Positions 11,683 through 22,039 of a stretch of 64,000 nucleotides of DNA are shown in pieces. Each line of letters opens with the position of its first letter. Within the stretch, counting starts at the first letter, position 1. Source of the stretch: Brachynemurus nebulosus (taxonomy: Eukaryota > Arthropoda > Insecta > Neuroptera > Myrmeleontidae); the NCBI GenBank assembly GCA_035578155.1, contig JAPWDM010000005.1:12428832-12492831 (forward strand), in the 5' to 3' direction. The translations under genes and the position numbers were made by a program. Under the pieces are notes generated by a model, which ran no database searches, was not told where the DNA came from, and was given only the letters and a program-made list of their open reading frames with translations.

Positions 11683-11798
11683 CCTAGCCAATCGACTCAA
11701 AATGTTGCATAAAGAAAGCTTGGGGACAGAGATGGTTGTACAGATGTGCCGTGACTATTTGGACCCGACTTCGTCGGGTGAGTCACGAAAAGGAGGAG
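11683..11798 (+). CDS. Candidate internal exon of an unidentified host gene
   Basis: This short, GC-richer segment stands out from its AT-rich surroundings. Upstream are a branch-point-like TAACTAAT (about 11642-11649), a pyrimidine-rich stretch and an AG at 11681-11682. Downstream are two possible donors, GTGAGT at 11778 and GTAAAG at 11799, which are 21 nt apart and so give the same phase. The open frame reads LANRLKMLHKESLGTEMVVQ, then MCRDYLDPTSS, with an optional GESRKGG if the distal donor is used. I do not recognise the protein. There is no in-frame ATG before the exon's MLHKES, and the frame would start with one base of a split codon, as expected for an internal exon (95 or 116 nt). 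No other exon is visible nearby, which implies long introns. It could still be chance. Confidence 0.45.
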
Positions 11799-11800
11799 GT

Positions 11801-13496
11801 AAAGCAACCATACATAGCCTAGAAAATGATATCTTACAGAATTGCTTGTACACTTGCACATAAAGTTAATGTATTTTTCAATTACATTTATAAATATAAC
11901 AGTAATTACAAAAGGAAAAGGCTAAAAATCAATTTTATTTAACTAATGGTTTTATTATTTCTTGCGAAAAGTATTTTTTTTAACCAAAATTAAGCTTTTT
12001 TAATTAATTTTTTTCGCGATCTTATACTACTATACAGAGCGTGTATGGTTGTTAGTATAGCTATAAAATTATGAATAGTTTAGTATGAATAACCACCCAA
12101 CAACATACACTAAACATTGAATCTGTGGTTACCAATCGGTGGGCCAGCTGTACATATTGTCAATGACATATCAATAATAAGCTAGAATATTGATTTTGAA
12201 GTTAAATCAAATTCTTATTTATTAATTTTTTATGAAACAATAAGTATTATTTTTATGAAATGTTCTTGTCTTTCTCATTTTCGTTTTTAGAATATTTAAA
12301 CAAAAATTATAAAAATAATCATGTTTACCACAAGTTTTTTCAACTTTTGTTAAATTTCTTTAAAAATACGATAATAAATTGTTTTATTACCCAACCACTT
12401 TCTACAATTTATTACTGGACTTTTTGAAAAATTTTATTACATAAATTTATTTACCTAAAGTTCTTAGATATGAAATAATTAAAATATTTCTCCCCAGCGC
12501 TGTCGGTGTCTTTACATCAATTTATAGAATTATCTTAAAATAACTGGAATTTCAAAAACTACGATTAGAAATTTTTCTGCTAAAAATTACAATTTACTTA
12601 CTTCGTGCATAAATGCGTGCAGTATTCAATGCATCTGTACAGAGTATAGTTTTTAACAACACATTTATAAAAGTATGATATTTTATATTTTATATTAGAA
12701 ATATGAAATTGAGTTTATAAAATAAAACATAATATTTTGCTTTACGGAGTTTTATTAAAGTATGTAAGAAAATAAGGAACAGTAAATCAACAAATAAATA
12801 ATCAATTTTTTTATTTTTTCCAAACTTCTATTCAGAATTGTTTGGTGGTCACTGGAATCTAATTGTGGCAACTATATAAACATAAAAAAAGACAAATTAC
12901 AAAAAAAGGATAGATCAAAGTATAGAGATAAGGTATCGGGTTCTTTTAGTCACGGCAGATCTGTACAAGTTATTTTACAATTTTACATATCCAATCAGCC
13001 CATAATTTAAAAGAGAAAGCTCCTTTTCTGATGCATCTCATTTCAAATCTTAAAATCTTGCGACAGAATTTTTGTGAACACTGGCTGAATAAGTATTTTT
13101 ACTAGCAACCAGCCTGGGTTACGTCCATCAAACAACTTTTAAAAAGTGTGTACTAGCTTGAATTTTTCAAATTTTAACTAAAAACTAGAGAAGCCGTGTG
13201 TATATCGACTGCTGTGAAACACTCCGTTTGCCCCGAAGATTGAATTTTTTATTTTTAAAAGAGTAAAAATATGTTTGTTCCTATCGTATTATTTTCTTGA
13301 TTTGTTCGTGTACTATAGCCCATGAACAGTTAAGTGCGCGTCACATTTCCGTACCAATATACAAAGTCAAATAACGTAACTCGATTATAAGTACATGAAC
13401 AGAAAAAAATTTAATAGAAATACACATTGCGCAAATCTCCGAAGACCACTCTAACCGTTCGCTGATAAATTCAAGTCCTCGACCCTGAACAGCTTT
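11801..13496. other. AT-rich sequence, nothing recognised
   Basis: No gene, transposon ends or RNA gene could be supported. If the exon at 11683 is real this would be intron. Confidence 0.4.
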
Positions 13497-13498
13497 TG

Positions 13499-14168
<670 letters not shown>

Positions 14169-14287
14169 TATATAATTATATGATCTTAGGTACTTATAAA
14201 TACTACGTAAAGTATGTACAAGTACCTACGTAAATAGTCATATACATACATATTTATATGTTTGTATGTTATATGCCTTTTTTTAGG

Positions 14288-14490
14288 GTTCCGAAGAAAG
14301 TCCTATTTTTTCGAGCTCCGAAAGGAATCTCCCGGGACTATAATAGAAATTTGTTTTGAGGTCCCTAGAAACCGAAAATAATATTCACTAAAATTTATAT
14401 ATTATATTTATATTTAGTCCCACACCGTTGGACAAATTCATTAGCCAGCCATGTCGGATGCCTGGAATATGGCTTTTTTGGTGATTTCCG
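14288..14490. repeat. Repeat family R, partial copy 3
   Basis: It shares TTTTGAGGTCCCTAGAAACC, AATAATATTCACTAAAATTT and the CCGTTGGACAAATTCATTAG block with copies 1 and 2. The TA array is almost absent and the right block is cut short. It lies only about 120 bp after copy 2. Confidence 0.65.
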
Positions 14491-14499
14491 TGAAAAATA

Positions 14500-15231
14500 C
14501 GTATGCGTCTGAAATCCTTAGGTCCATGAAACCTTAAGAGTGATCCTTTGGAACAAACCTGATAATATAAGTACAATCTTACCGACTTATCTGTTTTAAA
14601 CTCTACTTGTCTAGTGTACACGATTACTGTCTATACTTGAATGTATTTAGTATACAACGATAAAGCAGACATGCAAATGAATCTTAATTAGTTATACAAC
14701 CAACATCAAATATAACAGATAAAGAAGAGAAATTGTTGCATTCATAAATAATATTTGCTTCCATTCTTCAAATTTTAATTACCTTATATGCAAATGAATA
14801 AACACAGTTTCACTTATTACACTTATTTACAAAAAATTTGCGTTAAAAATACATTCTGATCTAAAAATAAGTATGTAGTAACTCAAAAATTTAGTAGTAG
14901 TTACTCGGACAACTGCTGGCATAATACTACTCACTTCTGCTAACTATTTTTGGTTTTGACTAGTTGGTAAATTTATGTGAATCAAAAGTACTCTTAAAAA
15001 TGCGATAGGCGCCAACAAAAACTGACCCCAAATTTCGTTCATTTCGTCGACGGCATTTTATTGAAATGTGGTCTAAATGATAGTCAATATGAAAGATTAA
15101 TCCTCCAAAAATTTTAAGTAAGAGCAACAATGAAATTAGCACAAAACAATTTTACTTAAGCACATAACTTTTTTAAATATTTGCACCAATGTTTTATATA
15201 CTAGATCTAATATTTTATTTGAAAACAGCGG
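14500..15231. other. AT-rich sequence, nothing recognised
   Basis: No supported feature. Confidence 0.4.
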
Positions 15232-15239
15232 GTAATATC

Positions 15240-15926
15240 CAGAGATGGGAAGAAAAGGTCCCTAACAGAGTCGCCATATAAAATATTTTGTACTGGGGGG
15301 CTACGAATAGAGCTGGAGGGCTGTCATAAAACGTAAAAATATTATCAATCTTTTTAAAAATCAGTTTTACGATGTTTTAATACTAATACCACGTCATTAA
15401 TGTTGTTTTGTGTCTGTTTGTGTTTTTTAATTGCCAATATTATGAATCATTTTGCTTGTTATATGTACATACATATCTTATGTTTTTCTAATGCAAAAAC
15501 AAAACCATGTTCAATCTTGTGAGCGACATACTAGAGTGATACAATCTACTAATACAATCAATTTTGTTTACATTAAAGCAGGTATAAAGAAGGTGAGATA
15601 TAGATATTATTTAAATAATCATAAAGGAAATAGAGATATTGTTTACATTTTAAATGTTTTGAATTCCTCTAAATTAATTTCTATTACAGTCGACCACTTA
15701 TTTATTCAACATTATTTTTTTAAAATTATTTTTAAAATTAAAATTATATATTAAATTATGAAAAATGGGTAATTTTTGATTTTTACTGATTTGTTCTCAA
15801 AAGCTTCCTTAGGCTAATCTTCAAATCCAGAGGAAAATCCTCAGCTTTGTAATAAAATTTATAGCCCCCCAATCCAAAATATTTTATACGCCGATTCTCT
15901 TAGGGACCACTGTTTTTCCAAGTCTG
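15240..15926. mobile_element. hAT-type MITE with perfect 8-bp TSD
   Basis: The left end reads CAGAGATGGGAAGAAAAGG and the right end, read inward, CAGACTTGGAAAAACAGTGG. The inverted similarity continues for about 60 bp through GGTCCCTAA and ATAAAATATTTTG. GTAATATC flanks both sides exactly (15232-15239 and 15927-15934). CAGNGNTGG termini with an 8-bp duplication are diagnostic of hAT. A 100-codon open frame (15452-15754) has no motif I recognise and probably is not functional. Confidence 0.88.
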
Positions 15927-16288
15927 GTAATATCACATAAACTAATTTTGGAAAAAGTTTTAATAGAATAAAGTTACAGAGAATGTTGGATTTGTTATAG
16001 CGTGAGTAGGGTAGACTGGGTACGGTTGTGACAATTTTCAATGAATCGCCGATAATTTTGTTAGTATGCCACTTAACTGGAAGAAAGATGTCTTTTATGG
16101 TAAAGTATACATTTATCTACGTAAAAATACAAAAATTTTGCACCTAAATACAATCGTTAACTCACACGAGTAAATTAGGAAAAAAAAGGAAAAATGTCAC
16201 AACCGACCACACCGCAGGGGCGGTTGTGACAGTGCTTGGGGTCGGTAGTGACAGATATAAAAGTACACAAAAATGGTCTAAAATCACG

Positions 16289-16294
16289 TTTATT
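16289..16294 (-). promoter_or_regulatory. Candidate poly(A) signal of the transposase gene
   Basis: AATAAA on the minus strand, about 130 nt downstream of the transposase stop codon and still inside the transposon. Confidence 0.5.
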
Positions 16295-16424
16295 GCAAAT
16301 AATATCTTACATAAGGCAACATAAATCTTATTCTGGAAAAATTTAACATAACGAAACAAAAGAAATAAAGTATGTTACTGTAGAGTCTACAGTTACAAGT
16401 CAGACTTGCTACAGTTACCGAGAC

Positions 16425-18425
16425 CTAGTCAGACTCATCACAGTTATGACAAATATATTGGCGACTACCACCTGCGCACTCTAAGTGGGACCAGAGCTCA
16501 CATTTTCCTTGGCATTTGATCCATTTCTCACCAGCCTTACTTTCAGAATATGCGCCCATACAAATAACACAGAAATACTCTTCTTCATCCGATGACGATG
16601 GTGGTGTCTTCCTTTTCTTTGCTTTGCTTTTTTTTCCTTTGTTTTTCCTTTTTGGTTCAGTAAGATTTTTTTTTACCTGTTTAGCCTTCAACCGTCTCTC
16701 TTTTTCTTCATATTCTTGCCTAACTGCCTCTTTTTCAGGCGTGTCTGTATATATGGTCGATTTTTTTGTTCTGGAACCTTTTGTTTTTCTTTGGGGAGCC
16801 TTTGGAAAAGGCCGAATAATTTCAGGCGAAAAAACAGATGGCGTGGTTGAGGATGACGCAGTTGGTTGAAAATTGCTTTGATTTGGAGTTGAAGATTCGC
16901 TCAATAAGGAAGCTGAATGTTGCGGTATTTCATCGATCGATCCAGGATTGTTCTTTCTATCGTCAGGGTTTGGTCCGTCTGTTTCAAAGGAAGCAGAAAA
17001 ATCAAATTCTTTTGTCGATGGTATTTCATTGTTAGTTGCAGAAATGTTTTCTTCAATGTCAAGATTTGGTCTGTTCGTTACAAAAGATAATACTGCAGAA
17101 TTAGTCTCTCCAATGTCATAGTTTGCTCTGTCCGTTACAAGAGACGGTGCTGCGGGACTATTCTCTTCAGTTGCAGGGTTTGGTCTGTCAGTTACAAAAG
17201 ACGGTGCAAAGTCGATTTCTTGGAACAGATTACGATTATACGGATAAATACCAGTTTTGCAAAAACCAGCCTGAATGTTCGCTTGTGTGAAAGCCAGAGG
17301 CATAGCAGTTTTGATCACTCCTGGTATATCGTAAATTGTCATAGTTTTTCCAGGGTGACTCCGCATCCATCCATCGCACGCAGTATTTATTGCTTTTTTT
17401 AAGGGTCCAAAGACAGATCGATCTAAGGGCTGCAATTTATGCGAGCAGTGTGGAGGAAATGAAAGCAAAGTGATTCCATTTTCTTTACAAAAATCCAATG
17501 TGTTAATATGGATATGCGAGGAATGATTATCCAGCACTAGCAAGACTTTATGCGTTGGGGAAGCATTAGAAAACTTCTTAAAATGTTCGAGAAACACTAG
17601 AAACGATGCATCTTGCATCCAACCAGAAGGGTTTGCAGTCCCAATCGATCCTAGTGGCCCATCCCTAATAAAATGATCGTGATAACGGACCCGTGGAAAT
17701 ATGAATAAAGGAGGGATAGTATTGCCCAAGGCATTTACCGCAAAAGCGACCGTAACTAATGTGCCTCGTTCGGCTGAAGTAACAGCTCCCACTTGCCGTA
17801 TGCCACGTCTTGCTACTACTTTATCAGGTCTTTGGACGGTTGTGACGCCTGTTTCGTCAACGTTGTATATATCTTGCGGCTCATAAGTGTGTCTATCCAT
17901 AACAATTTGCAAATTGTCATAAAAAGCTTTGACATTCGTTTCGTTAAAGCTTGTCGCTCTTGAAAGGCTAGTAGCTTGAGCTACGCGAACAGAGAGTGAT
18001 GGATTTCTATTCATGAATGAACGAAACCATTCCTCACCAGCCATCTCATTCTCAGTCCAAGTAGCAGGTCGCTTCAGATTGTATTTAGTGGCAAGCTCAA
18101 AAGCTAATTTCCGTACCTCTTTCGGAGAAAGGCCAAAATAAATCTCTGCGCAACGTTTTATATATCTTGACAGCTGATGTTCTTGCTCCTCAGAGAAGAC
18201 TTTATTATGAGCGACGTACCCCATGCTGACGCTATCTTTATTGTTGCCTGCGTTGGCTCCTCCATCACGTTTACGAATGTATCGTAACAACGACATGCGA
18301 TTAACTTCATGCATTTCCGCAGCTCTCCGTAAAGAAGTTCCGCGTTTCACTTCTTTATAAGCATCTTCATATTGTGTTATATCACACTGCCCTCTTTCGG
18401 TCTTTCTCAAACGTTTTCTGGGCAT
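16425..18425 (-). CDS. pogo-family DDD transposase with PHD finger, 666 aa
   Basis: This enzyme would cut out and reinsert the surrounding transposon in the nucleus. Residues 6-53 form a pipsqueak/CENP-B-like helix-turn-helix. About 66-150 is a second CENP-B-type DNA-binding region. The DDE_1 catalytic core carries YNVDETG (D190), LVLDNHSSH (D299) and LQPLDRSVFG (D335), a DD35D arrangement. Residues about 405-495 are a degenerate Pro/Asn-rich repeat (FVTDRPNPATEEN, LVTDRANYDIGET, FVTNRPNLDIEEN, FETDGPNPDDRKN). Residues 545-610 are Lys/Arg-rich and probably a nuclear localisation region. The C-terminus is a C4HC3 PHD finger (C619, C622, C638, C642, H647, C650, C659, C662), which in other proteins reads histone tails. 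There is no internal stop or frameshift. The ATG lies directly after a TTTTTAG acceptor, consistent with an intron in the 5' UTR. Confidence 0.93.
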   Translation of the reverse strand: MPRKRLRKTERGQCDITQYEDAYKEVKRGTSLRRAAEMHEVNRMSLLRYIRKRDGGANAGNNKDSVSMGYVAHNKVFSEEQEHQLSRYIKRCAEIYFGLSPKEVRKLAFELATKYNLKRPATWTENEMAGEEWFRSFMNRNPSLSVRVAQATSLSRATSFNETNVKAFYDNLQIVMDRHTYEPQDIYNVDETGVTTVQRPDKVVARRGIRQVGAVTSAERGTLVTVAFAVNALGNTIPPLFIFPRVRYHDHFIRDGPLGSIGTANPSGWMQDASFLVFLEHFKKFSNASPTHKVLLVLDNHSSHIHINTLDFCKENGITLLSFPPHCSHKLQPLDRSVFGPLKKAINTACDGWMRSHPGKTMTIYDIPGVIKTAMPLAFTQANIQAGFCKTGIYPYNRNLFQEIDFAPSFVTDRPNPATEENSPAAPSLVTDRANYDIGETNSAVLSFVTNRPNLDIEENISATNNEIPSTKEFDFSASFETDGPNPDDRKNNPGSIDEIPQHSASLLSESSTPNQSNFQPTASSSTTPSVFSPEIIRPFPKAPQRKTKGSRTKKSTIYTDTPEKEAVRQEYEEKERRLKAKQVKKNLTEPKRKNKGKKSKAKKRKTPPSSSDEEEYFCVICMGAYSESKAGEKWIKCQGKCELWSHLECAGGSRQYICHNCDESD

Positions 18426-19234
18426 CTAAAAACAAAAATACAAATTTTACTTTTGACCAGAATTAGCATGTTTAAAACAAAGTGTTTTAAATCACGTTTT
18501 AAACACTGTTTAAAAACAATCTAAATAAAACATGTTTTATTTAAATTGTTTTAAACGATGTTTTAAACTATGTTTAAATCAAATGTGTTTATGTGTTTAT
18601 AAACTATGTTTAAAAAAAAGTGTTTTAAACGATGTTTTAAACTATGTTTAAAACAAATAAAAATAAACAACATAAACAGCATAAACAACAAACGATTTTA
18701 TAAATTTTACAACAAACAAAATATTCAAATTTTTCCATTTAATGCCACCTATTATAAATTAATAGTACATAATTATGTAACTATTTTATGCCAGTGTCTG
18801 ACAGCAAAAAGTCAGGCATTTCGAGACAAAAAGTTTTTTCCATAGGTTTTAGTTAAAGGAATTAAACCTGTTTAAAACTAGTTTAAAATGTTTAAAACAT
18901 ATTATGTTTAAATTAAACTAATAAAAACACGATTTTAAACATAAGAACACTTGTTTAAAACATTTTAAACTGTTATATAAATTTAAAGAAAAAAAAACTG
19001 TTTTTTTTTATCCCTGCTTTTGTCACAACCGTACCCTGAAAATATGTCACAACCGTACCCAATGCATTTCTTCGCAAAAAAACAATTGCCATGACAATAC
19101 AACATAACATATTTACAAAACAATTACAGCTATATAACTACTAATGTTTCACTTTCCACGAAGAAAAACATTCATTACTATATCTGTACACATATAACAA
19201 CAATTATTAAAATATATGGAATAAAAATACTTAC
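18426..19234 (-). other. Candidate 5'-UTR intron of the transposase gene
   Basis: On the minus strand, GTAAGTAT begins at 19234 and a pyrimidine-rich tract ends TTTTTAG at 18426, one base before the ATG. This would be an 809-bp intron holding the TGTTTTAAAC-type repeats. It is inferred from splice consensus only. Confidence 0.5.
18475..18970. repeat. Simple repeats of TGTTTTAAAC / GTTTAAAACA type
   Basis: Many copies of GTTTTAAAC and its near inverse GTTTAAAAC are spread over about 500 bp, including a longer unit (TGTTTTAAACGATGTTTTAA) seen twice near 18550 and 18620. They are internal to the pogo transposon, upstream of the transposase start. Confidence 0.7.
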
Positions 19235-19429
19235 TTTTGACCGTTAAAAAGTAATACAGGCCTCTACTAGCGTTGATGTCGCGCACTGACTGATGCAATA
19301 GTGTGAAACACATTCAGACGGGCACACTATTCCTCTCTCATCTTGCACCCTCACGGTATTCCGTACAGATTCGGTAATATGACGACTGTCACAACCGTAC
19401 CCTGGCACAACCGTACCCAGTCTACCCTA

Positions 19430-20265
19430 GGTCAAGCGACAGGTTTGATACGTCATATCTCCGACACAAAAAGTACGCTCAACTTAAAACTTTGCGCCGA
19501 ACATAACGCTTCTCAAACAATCACTTATAATTAGACCACTTTCCGATTGAATTCATGAGATTAATAAAATGGGCGAAAAATTTCTTTTTTGAAGGTAACT
19601 CATTACAGTCGTTATGCATATCACGTAACAATGATACCTCAAAAATTTGTTTAAAAATAGTAAAATAAAATACTCAAAGCTACACTAAACTCAAACAAAT
19701 TTTTGAACCGTTTATTAAATTCGTGATTTAAAATTTTTTTTTTTTTTTTACAATTCAATAGAATTCTTCGAATAGTATGATTTACTGTATCAACACATCA
19801 AGCTAGGAACTATGATAATATTGAAAGTACAAAACACGTAATATTGTCTACAAAATTAAAACATTTTAAACTTTCATATATTTACTTCTCTTATTACTCA
19901 GTTAACTCTCCATTCAATTTTATTCCATCTCCCAACCATTGCATTCGTACATATACAAATATATGAGTTAAAACAACAATCAATTATTTACGTTAAAAGT
20001 TTCGCAACACTGAATTGACTGCACATGCGGTATTTAAACAAAATAACTAATTAAATTATTTGAATCAAACAATTAAATAAATAATAAAATTACTCACTAC
20101 ATTTATATTAATATGGACGAGTTTTCCTGCAACAACTCACTATTTGTATACTCACTTATTCATCGTCTGTCTAACTCTTAATAATTCATCTATCAATTTT
20201 AAATTCGTTCTATATATAGTATTTCGTTGATAAAACCATTGTTTGATATAGTAAAGCCATAAGTA
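19430..20265. other. AT-rich sequence, nothing recognised
   Basis: No supported feature between the pogo transposon and the next repeat. Confidence 0.4.
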
Positions 20266-20770
20266 TACGGAGAGAAAATTCATATAAAAATTAGTGTGCT
20301 CAGCACTACAATCGACGTGTAAAAGGCGAACATATTCAATTTTATACGGTAAAAATATAAAAATTATAATTAATCATAGAAAATTTAAAGGATAGAATAT
20401 TCTTTCCGTAATATTAGCTCCGTAAAATTTGTAAAACAGCAGAGTAAAAAGTTCCATTGCCGGCAAAAAAATATTTTTTAATTGTTTTTCTTACAAAAAT
20501 TACCATGCTGTGTTATAATATTTGAAATGCTATCTGCTAATAGTAAAAAGAAAAAAAGAGAAAGGTTGTGTGTGTTGTGAACGCTGTTGAAATGTACTTC
20601 ACTCATAGCAAGTCACATAGCCAACCATAGGTTTGGACGACCAACTTGGTCGGACAAGCACCTTGATCCATTAGACTGTGTTACAAGCAGCAAGCAATAT
20701 TCATTACACTATGTTAGAGGAGGGAGATGTCACCGTTTAATTCATCATTTTGTTACTTCACTATATCACC
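20266..20770. mobile_element. CACGGAG-type element, truncated copy
   Basis: It starts TACGGAGAGAAAATTCAT and is closely similar to the complete element at 52784-53634 over its first roughly 500 bp. Landmarks are GTGCTCAGCACTACAATCGA, AAAGGATAGAATATTC, a GACCAACTTGGTCGGAC palindrome and TTCATCATTTTGTTACTTCA. The right end is missing. Short open frames inside are not conserved between the copies. Confidence 0.75.
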
Positions 20771-21540
20771 TTAGAAATATTTTTTTTTATCTATAAATGC
20801 TAATAACGTTTAAATCCATTAAATTTATCTTTAGTATTTACAAACACGATAACCTCAAAAAACATATAATAAAAACTGGTGATTGAAAAGAAATGAAATT
20901 ATATTTTTTGAAATTCTAAAATTTTAATTATGTATGTAGGTACACAACATCCCCCTATTGTTATATGTCGTCGGGTGGTATAACCTAATACAAAAATTAA
21001 AACAAAATGAAATATAAATACAAATTGTTACAGAGGTCCGTGTGCATTTAAATATCAGATATACCACGACCGAGTTTTGTTACATTGTCGCTATATCTTG
21101 TAATTTAACTGAACATAATATATTTTTAGAAATAAGAATTTTATAAAGTGAATTAATTTTATTTAAATAATACATATATTGTACGAGAATGGAGAACATG
21201 TATTTCCGGGATATTATTTAGAAATGTGGCGGTTGGCGTTGTCACATATTAATGTTAGTATTTTGATAAATTTTGTAAATTTTCAGTTTAAATTATGTTT
21301 TCAGATTATAGCTATTAAATTTATAGTTCTAAAATTTTGTTATTTTTAGTGTTCATCGGAGGTTATTTTACTTTACTCTTGTATCTAGAGTCTAGAAAAA
21401 TAACGAAATCCCGTTTAAAAACATAACCTATAATATTAGAGAAAAATTTTTTCTATGGTACCTCCATAAATCCTTTGATAAAAATAAAAAAAACGACTTC
21501 AATACCCTATAATTCACTGCTAGTTTCATTTTTTAACATC
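20771..21540. other. AT-rich sequence, nothing recognised
   Basis: No supported feature. Confidence 0.4.
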
Positions 21541-21544
21541 TTAT

Positions 21545-21640
21545 TAACGGTATTAGGGCATTGAAAAATTTTAGTAAACTCAGTGGCGTCAGTAAGTTAA
21601 AAAATAGCGTTTTTCTTAAATCAAGTTTTACGAAAATGGT
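21545..21640 (-). repeat. Dispersed repeat copy 3 (inverted)
   Basis: On the minus strand it reads CTTGATTTAAGAAAAACGC, then TTTTTTAACTTACTGACG and GAGTTTACTAA. This is the same order as the copies at 977-1085 and 1861-1965, but diverged. Confidence 0.45.
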
Positions 21641-21824
21641 TTTATTTACGATTATTGCTTAAACTGGGGTAACTTTGGTGGAAACTTTTCATTTTGACCA
21701 TCAAAATAACAAATGCGTGACTCAATTTAAATGTTTTTTCTAATAATTCTATTCTATTTTAGCAAAAATAGAAAAAAAAGCATTCCGAAAGCCCACAGTT
21801 CGTTTACAATTTCGTTAATTTACG

Positions 21825-22010
21825 GCAATGTGTGGCCGGCAACAATGGTTGGGAAATATTGCTCGAGATTCAGAAATATTTCCGGCAATATATTCGTATG
21901 GCCCGGCAATGTGTCTGTATGGTCGGGCAATATATTTCATATTGCAACTACGTGTTGCCGGTGTTGTCGGTGTCTGAGCGAAAATATATAGATAAACATT
22001 GCCCGGCCAT
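21825..22010. repeat. Degenerate short repeats around GGCAATAT/GTGT
   Basis: A GC-richer patch in which CCGGCAATATATT, CCGGCAATGTGT and CGGGCAATATATT follow one another at about 20-25-bp spacing. A GGCAATGTGTGGCCGGCAAC start and an inverted ATTGCCCGGCC at the end suggest a small degenerate foldback or tandem repeat. Family unknown. Confidence 0.5.
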
Positions 22011-22039
22011 ATTACTTTTACCTAGAGTACCTAAAAATT

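Larger units (their letters stand above)
16009..19427 (-). mobile_element. Complete pogo/Tigger-type DNA transposon encoding a PHD-finger transposase
   Basis: The terminal inverted repeats read GGGTAGACTGGGTACGGTTG inward from both ends (22 bp identical). TA flanks each end (16007-16008 and 19428-19429), the Tc1/mariner-pogo target. Subterminal CACAACCGTACCC motifs recur: 16018-16030 inverted, diverged copies at 16198-16251, and copies at 19024, 19048, 19390 and 19406. These are plausible transposase-binding sites. The interior carries one intact 666-codon transposase on the minus strand, a candidate 5'-UTR intron and a downstream poly(A) signal. Intact ends, target duplication and reading frame make it look recent and possibly active. 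Confidence 0.93.

Noticed and set aside
16516..17886. Plus-strand open frames of 60-117 codons
   Set aside because: They are antisense shadows of the transposase gene.
18475..18970. CRISPR-like array from regularly repeated GTTTTAAAC words
   Set aside because: Repeats are short, unevenly spaced and self-complementary within a eukaryotic transposon, and there are no unique spacers of constant length.
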